Shown here: positions 50,630 through 60,000 of the stretch, piece by piece
Layout of the letters: each line of letters opens with the position of its first letter
How positions within the stretch are numbered: position 1 is the stretch's first letter
Origin: Polytrichum commune
Taxonomy: Eukaryota; Streptophyta; Polytrichopsida; Polytrichales; Polytrichaceae
Direction of reading: 5' to 3'
Length of the DNA: 60,000 nucleotides
Assembly (NCBI GenBank): GCA_950295325.1
Contig: OX485809.1
Coordinates: forward strand, 24,926,001 to 24,986,000
Position numbers and translations under genes: made by a program
Notes under the pieces: model-generated
The model's input: only the letters and a program-made list of their open reading frames with translations
Database searches by the model: none
Told to the model about the DNA's origin: nothing

Positions 50630-52740
50630 AGACAAGCACTCAAGGAGGAGGAGGATAGGCTCGAGGCAGAGGCTACAAGGCTTGGGCAAGAAATTGCCCA
50701 ACTCCAACAGGTAAGGACTTCAAATAAATGCATCATTCAGCTTAAGTAGATTTCTTTAAATGGTTTTCTTCCAAATAGGTACATGTTAGATGTGAAAGTA
50801 GAAGCATAAGAAACCATTTAAGACTCTTATTTAAATAATACATATCTACCATATGTTAGTTAATATTTGAAATACTAAACAGGCTCCAATGATGAGATTA
50901 GGTAGCCTACATACTTTGTATTTTTTCCTAGTTAAACTTATGATGGTTTTCCATTATCTACATGATGTAGGATGAGCAAACATTAGACCAGCAATTAAAT
51001 GCACTTCTAGGCCAAGATGGACCATTAAAAGATGAATTGGGCTCCCTAAAGCAGTCGATTATTGATGTGAGTTAAACTTCATATTGAACCTATAATCCAG
51101 ACTAGAACTTGTAAGATATTGTTTTGTATTGATATGTAATGATTCCCTGTAATGGAAGTACTCCGCCTGAATGCCTAAGCCCTTCTACTCTAAACCTAAC
51201 CTCCACTTTGATGGCTCCAGCGATAACCCCACAAGTTTTATAAATTATTGTTCACAGAATGTACATCAAACAATTTTAGCTAGAATTTTAGATGTCACTT
51301 CTTTCAGGATAGTACAATGAAATTAATGAGTGATGCTTTAGGCTCATTGGGAAGACCCTGAGATTCTCCAAAGTGCTCATTCATGTCATTTGCAAAGATA
51401 ATTGTGGCAGAAATTGTCATTTCAACTCTGATCTTGAATGTCTAGAACATCCATCAATGAAAAACATCAATATGCCAATACATTCACTTTGAGCTATAGT
51501 TAGGTAATGGGTTTAGGCTTCAAATTAGAAAAACCTCTATGTTTCTATAATTTTACCACATTCTAATTCAACCCAGTTGGTAGAATATTCACAAGTTGTA
51601 CATTGTAGGCATTTGAGGGTTTCAAGACTACCTCCACTAAATATGTTCACTCATGGCATCTGACAAAGATTTGAAATTGCCATTCAAAATATTGATCTTG
51701 AATATGATCTTCTTTGCCTGGGAGAGTAGAGTTATCCATAAATTCAACAGGCCTTGTGGTTGAGCTCTGCTTGTTTTGCATACAACATTTTCCATGTTCG
51801 AAAAGCATAATTTCATGGTTGGAGTCAGTGTGGAGGTTTAACCCAAGAACATACAACTGATGTAAAATGTTACCAGACAAGCATTACAACCACCTCCCAA
51901 CCAAAAAGGCCCATTGAATTATCTGATAACTCTAGCATCAACACCAAATTTGTGATTAAAAACAAATCAATGTAGCCCAGAATACACTACGCATCGCAAG
52001 TAGTGTGTAGCTGTGAATAGTGCAGCCACTCTGTTAGCTTTCTATATTCCAAATATGCATCCCACATGCATGTGCAGGCTTTGCGAACAGTTCAGGTTGT
52101 CCCAAACATCGCCAACTTTATGCCAGCAAAGATAAGGAACATGGGAGCTTTAGACCTGGAGCAATTCGAGGACGCTTTTTATGAGGTCCAAAACCAGGGG
52201 TGGAGACCTGAGCATCGCTACAACCCAAATTTGTCATTTGAGGACAACTTCTACAGAGTGTTCTCATCGCTTGGGGCACTGGCAAGAAGTTCCCAGTGGA
52301 ACCCATTCCGAGTAGACCTGGAGACGGAAAAGTATGTGCACAAGACTACAGACAAGATCCGGGACAGAGTGATGGACGTCTGGGGTGAAAAGATATGCAA
52401 CATACTGCTGCAGGCAAAGTTCGAACTCCTCGAGTACAATCCGAGTGGAAATTACCCTGTTCCCGTCCCTTGGAATCCCAGGACACAGGAAATCTTGGAG
52501 CACTCGGAAGTGATCCAACAATTTGGGGACACTATCAAGATGTGTGAGGAGATGCTGAATCAATGCATTTGTCCACTGCCACAGCCTCCTCCTCCTGCTG
52601 CTGCTGCTGCTGAACCCAACGTGATTCAAATGAACAATATTGTTGATGAAATCATGCAGGAAACTGGAGATCCCCCTCCAGAACCAGAGTATGATGTTCC
52701 AGAGAAAGAAGATGAAGAGTACCTGTACAATTTGGTATGA
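50630..52740 (+). CDS. XH-domain protein, IDN2/FDM-like (partial)
   Basis: XH proteins of the IDN2/FDM family bind RNA and one another and act in nuclear RNA-directed DNA methylation. Three exons, all phase 0 with GT-AG borders: 50630-50710, 50971-51066, 52078-52740. The first two encode coiled-coil (RLEAEATRLGQEIAQLQQ; LGSLKQSIID). The last encodes the XH domain in its first 150 or so residues: KIRNMGALDLEQFEDAFYEV, SSQWNPFRVD, LLEYNPSGNYPVPVPWN. A tail of about 70 residues follows, with Pro and Ala runs, that is very acidic at the end (PEKEDEEYLYNLV). Family members normally begin with zf-XS and XS domains and a longer coiled coil; these were not found upstream, so the gene is incomplete as called or truncated. 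The border of the first exon is the least certain. Confidence 0.8.
52586..52613 (+). repeat. (CCT)n(GCT)n trinucleotide run in coding sequence
   Basis: Encodes the Pro-Ala run between the XH domain and the acidic tail. It is likely variable in length between alleles. Confidence 0.85.
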
Positions 52741-53719
52741 GATATTGTGCTCATGTTGAGATGAAATTCAGCAAGAAAAGAGAAGAGATGAAGGAGAGAG
52801 ATGCTCTCATATTTGGTCACAAGCTGGACGAAGAGAATACCTGTAACATGCCCAAGAATACACACCAATGAGCAGCTCTGGTGCCCACCACGTCGGATCA
52901 TGCAAGCTTGCAGCAGATCGGGTTGATTGCCACGTCACAAGTCCAAGATTTTGATTTTTGACGATATCTTAAAATGAGATTACATTGTGACCTTTAACAA
53001 GTTAGCAATCAAATATGTACAATCTGGCAATAGATTTGTACAACACAGTGTCGCCCTTGAAAATAACAATCTAGTTTGGATTGAAGCTCAAATGAATGCT
53101 CAAACAACTGCTAACCATACGAGACATCAAGAGAGTTTTAAATTTCACAATCTGCTTTATAACAATGCAAGCTTACTCATGTAGCTCTGACAAATACAGC
53201 AATGGTATTATTACAAGTTGGCAGACAAGCCATACAAATCCCATTTGAAGGGAATTATTGCAAGGTGTTTCCAATTGAGGAAACCTGCTGAGGACTTCCC
53301 AGCTCATCTGTTTTTTGACAGACATGCCCAGGTCAAAGTACAGATCACTAACTCTATAAATACCTTACCTTTAAAAATGTGACCATCCTATATCCTTGGC
53401 ATCCAGTCTTGGAAACACTTTGCAATTGTCTTGATTACCAGCAGCATCTTTGTTTCCAATAATTTCACTTTGATTGAAACCACTCAGAATTCTGGAATTG
53501 TGTGGATAGGCACTTTCTTAAAATAGCATAAAGCCATAGCTGATAACTTCACCTTGGGTGGTCCTTGCAATGGAAGGTATGCACATTGCACAGGGAACCA
53601 AGCCCTCTTGACTAACTAGTTACTGAGTACACCAGGCACCAGGAATGGTATGCACAACTTATAGCAACATTCTCTTTGGATCAGCCAAATTTGCACGAAA
53701 CGCCTTCAAAAATCGACCT
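52741..53719. other. Region between two convergent genes
   Basis: Holds the 3' UTRs of the XH gene (plus) and the E2 gene (minus), which converge here with about 980 bp between stop codons. No further coding sequence seen. Confidence 0.5.
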
Positions 53720-56700
53720 TCACCATCCAAAGCGGAAACCATCAGAATGAACAAGTGAAAGAGCTTGAAATGCTTGATGCAAATCTGAAACAAGTCATCT
53801 GTGTTTGCCTACTTGCATACATAAACAATATTGCTTGTGCTAACAGCAGTAGCCTTACATGTGTGAATATGAGCTCTTCAAAATCAAGGTATGAAGACTT
53901 ATAAGAAGCACATAAGTCTCAAGTGAAGGAACGCACCTCCTGTATCACCATCATAAACCCGATGATCAACTGATAGTGTGACCAGCATTTGTGTCACAGT
54001 TTTTGGCCCTCCACCTGTCATCAGAAATACAAACCTTGAATATGTGGACAAAAAAGGGTACACAGCCCAGATACATTTGCTTCAAAATTTGAACTTAATT
54101 GACTTCACTACTTAACTTCCGAAAAGGTCAAAAAATCAACAAGCCTCTTCCACACGTGAGTCAGGCCATCAGAGGTGGATCAGAGTATTATTAACATGGA
54201 GCAGAAAGCTTACCACACTCATCATCCCAAACCACCTTCTTGACACCCCTGCCCACTGCAAGTATACATGCCTGCATGCAAGGGAAATCAATTCTCAAAG
54301 GCCCATCACAATCACAGGGAAACATATAAGAAAGAAACATGTCAAGGGTGCTGTTCATAACTGCTTTGTAGATAGGATAAGATACTGAAATATAATTTAT
54401 TTGGAATTACTGAGTGAAAATTGATTGGGAAGATGAATGTTTGCAGAAGTGAAATTACCTGAGGGGGATTGATTATGGCACAAAAGTGGTCAACTTGAAA
54501 CATTCCAAGGTTTGAGATGCTGGAATGCCATAACCCACATGCCCAGAGTGTCAGCCACATAACCTACAAAACTGCTTCTACCTGAGTCATCAAAACACAT
54601 GCTCCATACAAAATCTGCAGTTGGAGCCTCCCAATGGGCAATCGACATACGTAACCTTAAAATCTGAAGGTGAAGCTGACCTGAACGTGCCGCCTTGAAA
54701 CTCATGTGGCTTTAGTTTGCCTGTCCGAGCCTTCTCAGCTAATGACTTCACCTGCACAAATGTGTCAATAGAGTGCAACTTGTCTCAATCTAAAACCATC
54801 CCTTTACAAATAGCAGTTTTAAATATTGATGGAAATGAATGCAGCAGATATTACCTCTGCAGAAATTGCTGCTAGAGATTTTTGATCAGCATTCTTCAAG
54901 ATTGGCGTCATCAAACCCTGCATACCTTTGAAAGGTTAGTTGCTGCACAATCCAACAAGCCAGAATTACAGGCTGGTAAATGAACAAGAGGTTGGCAAGG
55001 AGGATGCATTGATAATGTTCACCTTATCAGTGGCAACAGCAACACAAATGTCAATAGATTTGTTTGCAACTCTATCTCCAGCGTTGTCGTCCCAGAAAGC
55101 TGCACATGCAACCATCATGCTCTGTTGTGAGCACAGAAGGAACACAAAAACAAACATATCCTCCACTCACCCTTTCAAAAACATAAACCTGAGTTTAAAG
55201 CATTACCATTGGCTTCTGGAACTTCTTTGAGAGCAAGGGCAGCAGCTCTAATGACAAAATCATTCACTGAAACCGAGATACCATGCTTCTCTGAAACACC
55301 CCAAAATAACATTGTCAGAACAATATTGGTGTTATCTTCACACTGTTGAACAACACTTTGATTATACAAGCAGCTTGATATTCTTCTTCTTTTTTCAAAC
55401 CACCAGATATCAGCCATCCACCTTCAAGGGATTAAATAAGAATAGCTGAATTGAAGAAAAAGTCAATTACCTTTCAGTTCTTTCCGAAGTTGTAGCATTG
55501 GGTCCAAAAGTGTATCTGATAGATAACAACCACAATCATTGGCATTAAATATTGAGCAACTCGCATCACCATCAACAAGATAATTCGCAAATGGCATCTA
55601 TATGATCAACAATGTCAGCACATTTATACAACTCCTTGTTGCCATCACTTCTCATGTAATGAAGGAGTACTGCAGAAGCAGCAAAACTTGCTATTCCGAT
55701 TGTGTGGAAAATCATTTTGATAAAAAAAAGTGGTTGAAATATTTAATGGGCAAATGGCCAAGTAGTACATTACAAAGTAGATCCTATACATGCTCAATAT
55801 AATTTCCCACCTGATTCTAAGTAGCTGTGTGGGATGCTGGTTTTCGACTCCAGGAGCCTCTTTGCTATGATCTGCAATTTAAAAATATGTGTATATGTCA
55901 GGGCAATAACAGAGTATAAAGTCACAGCTGGACATTCCAATTTTCTTGTACACATCAGCAGTTAAAGGAACACTCTCTGTTGAAGTTTCTTGGCTTTTCT
56001 GGGCATAGTGGCCACTATCCAACTTTCCCAGCTCAAAGTAGCATATTACAGCATTAGGTAGTGTTGGCTCCCCCAACTTGCACGAGACTTTCCCCAATAA
56101 TTTTCAATATATATTGTTCAACACGTTGTTCTACAACACACATAGCAACATCCATCTCCTCCTCAAAGTTTAGCAACGATTGCAAGGTCTGCATGCAAAA
56201 GAAACCTTCTAACACATCTTCTATGGGTGATTGAAAAGGGTGCTAATGTGTGTTGAGAATTGCGAATGCAGATAGTCATGGACATTTCATGACAGTTAAA
56301 CACAAAGAACATTCAGAATGCTGCAGGACATTGTACTAATTTACAAACTTCTGGACACTAGTAGCTAAATCGGTGTCTAGCAACCAAGGAAGAATATACT
56401 TTACCAAACTTGATCAGAATCCAAGTGTAAGTCTGGAAATCAGTTTGATATGCAAGGTGAAGAGCAGAAAATACCTTTCGAATCTGGGTGTTGGGTATAT
56501 CCTCATAACTTAATGGAGATCCAGTGGCCTCTAGAGATTTACCAGGTGCCCCTTTCTTAGAAGCAGTAGGTGCAGGCGCACCTGCTTTTTTCGCTTGTGG
56601 CTTCATTCCGCTTTTCATGGCTGCCAATACATCTCCTTTCAACACCATACCCCGAGGTCCAGTCCCTTGCATTTGTGATATATCTAAGCCACTTTCAATA

Positions 56701-59700
56701 AGCAGCTTACGTACTGATGGGCCCACCTTACCAGTTGCAGATGAGGACACCATTGGTACTACAGGAGGAGCAGAACTTGAGGACTTCTGCACCTCTGGTG
56801 CCATTGGAGCTTGTCCACCTCCTGATGGAGCAGATTCACCACTGTAGCTTGCAAACTTCCCCAGGTCCTCATCACTCTCAGCCTACATAAAATTCCACAT
56901 TACATGGAAGCTTAAGACAAAAGGATGCCTAACACCTCTATAATGCCCTGAATACTCAAGATTCTGCACACGTTGAGGTGTGAAAATAAACAAATCAAGC
57001 ACCAGTGACAGTCCATGGACAGCCGTTTCTACCTACACATGTGAAAAATATCCACGTTTTCACCTTACTCTAGCTGTTCATGTGGAAATCAAGTTAAGGT
57101 TACTAATTTCAGGGAATTGACAACTACATCTTCACAATATAATTGCATGTTGCTCCATGAGTATCATTCTAAGCAAAACCTCTTCGACTATTTGAATTAA
57201 CCCAGGTCAACCTCCATACCAATTGCAAAATAGTCCGACCCTCTACAGAATGACCCTGAGGAGTGAGATTTATGATGCAAACTTACAATTACACATAAAT
57301 CTCTGCCGACTTGCACATCCTTTGTGCCAGATGGAATCAAAATTTTTGCAAGATACCTGCAGTAATACAAACAGGTTACCTTAACCTCATACATTAAAAA
57401 CCTGACATATTCCATTCAATAATGCTAAAATTCATGCAGGATATTGAAATAGAAAAGACCACATTCACATCAATACCTTGATAAGTCACTTCTCATCTAC
57501 ACACATTGCTGAATGTTCCCAATTCAGGTCATAGTATGAAATAAATACCCGTCCTCCAACGACTCGAGGTCTAGTGTAGCTTTGTCAGTTTCAATATCAC
57601 AAAGTACATCTCCAGCTGACACCTATGATACAGGCAGATTCGCCTACGTTATGATATGAACATGGAGAAAAAGCACTTTAATTAAGCCCAATACTTATCA
57701 ATAACAGATAATATTGAGTAAACATAAATCCCCACTTTCAAATAGATGCAGAATAGAGGAACTTTTGCTGAGTCCAAGATAGTTACTGTTTTATTTGAAA
57801 ACTATGATATGTTTATTCTTTGAATTCACATTTTTTGTTCTAAAGTGCACACCTTATCCCCTTCTTTCTTCTTCCAGTTCCCAACGTTGCCTTGAGTCTG
57901 CACAGCGTGTGTAAGACAACATGTCACTTTAATACTTGAAGTAAAATGCAGGCCCCAAAGCAAATTAGAGTTTGAATTCATCGGTGTATCTAACATACCA
58001 TAGTTGGAGAAAGAGCAGGCATTGACAAAACTTCATGAGCTGGGAGGTCTGCTGGAGGTGCCCTTGGTGCCGGAGGGGCTGATGCTGGAGGAGGGCTCGA
58101 TTGCTTTTTGGGAGATGAAGCTTGAGGTGCACTTTGGCCACCTCCTCCCTCACTAAAGCTTGCAAACTTGTCCACATTCTCGTCACTTTCTGCCTATAGC
58201 CCAGAACATGGCCATCAGCACTCACAACTTCAGCAACTTAGGCAGTCTCTTTCTTACCATGCCAACACCTTTTGTCCCACTAAACCCGAACCTACGAAAT
58301 GTGTATGACTCATCATTGCTGATCCCTTGCCTTTCCTTTCATGTGATAGATGGTTGCATCCAAGAACCAATAAAAACTCCCTTTCTTTGCCACTTAGGAA
58401 GACTTTTGATTGTATGAAAAGGCTTTCATTCATTTCCTGATTCCAAAAATAAGACAAACCTTTTTATATCCTACAGCACACAATAAACACAGTATGACAA
58501 ACAGAGTGACCTCATATTTCTTGACTGATTTCTCTATAGATTAAGAGCAAGAAATAAGGTCTAAGCAAACTTACAATCACACACAGAGCTTTGCCAACAG
58601 GGACATCCTTTGTACCAGCTGGTATTAAAATCTTGGCAAGTACTCTGCAGATTGCAAAAGCAAAACATGTCAAATTGCAGGTAAAGTGTGTTGGAATATA
58701 CTTAACAAAGTGTGAACTGCTAAAGCGACTCCACATTTTTGCCTACCAAGGTTTCAAAATTTGAGAACCCTTACCCATCCTCCAAAGATTCAAGATCCAG
58801 AGTTGCTTTATCAGTTTCAATGTCGCACAGAACATCTCCTGCTGCAACAGTGTCCCCTTCTTTCTTTTTCCACTTGCCAACATTACCTTGAGTCTGCAAA
58901 CACTCGGCAATACAAGTCAGAACGAGTAGGCCATAGTTTCACCAGTGATTGAAATTAAAGTACAGAACCATTAGCATAACTCTTTTTGAAGTATAGAATA
59001 TAGATTTATGACCAGCAACTATACCATTGTTGGCGACAATGCAGGCATGGTCAAAACTTCATGAGGAGGCAAGTCAGCACGAGGGGGAGCAGATGCTTGA
59101 GGTAGACTGGCTGGCTTTTCTTGAGGTGGACTGGCAGCTGGCTTGTCACCTCCTGAACTAGAACCACCAGCCTTATAACTTGCAAACTTCTCCAGGCCAT
59201 CATCACTTTCAGCCTACACATACACACAATCCCATATTCATTAGAACCTTGATGATTGCAAGTTGTATTTAACTTTGCAGTGACAAAGTGGCACACTCTT
59301 AATTATGCAAGAGATCATTGCAAAGTTGACATGTACATGGACCACATACTTACATCTATACATGTGATATAGTCTATTTATGAGTTTGAGCTCATAAGCT
59401 GGACTCAGAAGAGTCTTGGAAAGGCAACTGTCTACTATTTCTGAAGAAGGTGATGGGATGAAACTGCCAAATTGTTGAATTTAAAGAGGAGTCTTAAAAG
59501 CATCAACATTGGAGTACTTTAGTCTTCTAGGATTAGAGTGTCTAATCACTGACTGTGATTATGAAAATCAGAAAAAATAGGGGGTTTGTTTCCTCCACTA
59601 TGGTGTAAGATATGAGGGAGGGACTTACAACAATACAGAGGGCTTGACCAACTGGCACATCCTTTGTTCCAGGTTGGATCAAAATCTTGGCCAAAAACCT

Positions 59701-60000
59701 GCAATTGGTGACAACAATACATTTACTATGAAAGACTAAAAATGAACATTTGCAACATCATTGTATGAGGATAACAAATTGCATGCAACTCTCTTAACAA
59801 CAACCATGTGCAACTTTGTGTTGTAAGTTTATTACTAAAAGCCAAGAACAAGAGGTAAGAGATTTGATAGAAACCTAGAAAGAAACATACCCATCTTCCA
59901 TGCACTCTAAGTCAAGAGTAGCTTTATCAGTTTCAATGTCACACAAAACTTCCCCAGCAGCAACCTGAGACATCAAGTTGTTTATAATATCAGATGCTTG
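53720..60000 (-). CDS. Dihydrolipoamide acetyltransferase (E2), LTA3-like, at least 3 lipoyl domains
   Basis: Core enzyme of the pyruvate dehydrogenase complex: it moves acetyl groups from lipoyl-Lys to CoA. Twenty exons, all in phase (1977 nt, 658 residues); the 5' end is outside the window. Exon starts: 59964, 59698, 59213, 58893, 58644, 58193, 57897, 57622, 57356, 56882, 55871, 55515, 55290, 55099, 54917, 54751, 54519, 54271, 54014, 53784. Three lipoyl domains each carry [13 protein letters not shown] (modified Lys in DKA), separated by Pro/Ala/Ser linkers that begin AESD. The exon at 56882-56475 has the E1/E3-binding domain ([31 protein letters not shown]). The catalytic domain has [59 protein letters not shown] and the active-site [12 protein letters not shown] (His and Asp). 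The last residues ([10 protein letters not shown]...) differ from the usual C-terminus, so the final exon is less certain. The mitochondrial peptide is not in view. Confidence 0.93.
57287..59964 (-). repeat. Tandem lipoyl-module duplication in the E2 gene
   Basis: Module A exons: 59964-59891, 59698-59629 (start beyond the window). Module B: 59213-59025, 58893-58775, 58644-58575. Module C: 58193-57999, 57897-57853, 57622-57549, 57356-57287. Exon sizes repeat exactly: 74 and 70 nt in A; 119 (45+74) and 70 in B; 45, 74 and 70 in C. The intron between the 45- and 74-nt parts exists in C and, judging from its exon start, in A, but not in B. Confidence 0.9.

Overview
This is nuclear DNA of a land plant. 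The signs are an XH-domain protein of the IDN2/FDM type, a plant-style eEF1B beta/delta subunit whose leader carries a telo-box, an LTA3-like mitochondrial E2, Ty1-copia, hAT, PIF/Harbinger and pogo transposons, AT-rich intergenic DNA and short GT-AG introns. The metallothionein fits none of the usual seed-plant types, so I lean towards a bryophyte, lycophyte or fern. That is inference only.

Layout. From 1 to 18.5 kb the window is gene-poor repeat DNA: two non-autonomous elements with 8-bp target duplications (72-1382, 7959-8519), a PIF/Harbinger copy (2792-4289), a decayed SWIM-finger gene (about 12.2-13.1 kb) and a gag-less Ty1-copia element with both LTRs (13716-17387). A four-exon metallothionein with four tandem Cys modules lies at 19001-20336. 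From 20.5 to 34.7 kb there is no host gene, only a second Harbinger copy (27466-28830) and a pogo/Tigger copy (31952-33616). The eEF1B gene is at 34750-36933, minus strand. A nearly complete hAT element (38218-42166) follows, then a long hairpin, a copy of the eEF1B leader that holds a small MITE, and an 813-bp hAT-like MITE (43310-44122). From 45.8 kb the window is gene-rich: an ARF-family GTPase (45835-47578, plus), an XH-domain protein (50630-52740, plus, 5' part not found) and a dihydrolipoamide acetyltransferase with at least three lipoyl domains (53720 to beyond 60000, minus).

The host genes are unrelated housekeeping genes (translation elongation, vesicle traffic, pyruvate oxidation, metal binding) plus one likely RNA-directed DNA methylation factor. 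I see no operon-like or defence cluster. The most unusual host loci are the modular metallothionein, the E2 with three lipoyl modules and an intron present in two of them but absent from the third, and the XH protein without a visible XS domain. The most informative mobile DNA is the hAT element: its transposase frame is broken only by five stop codons, each explainable by one C-to-T change.

Exon limits were set by eye from GT/AG sites, reading phase and family similarity. No search or alignment program was run.
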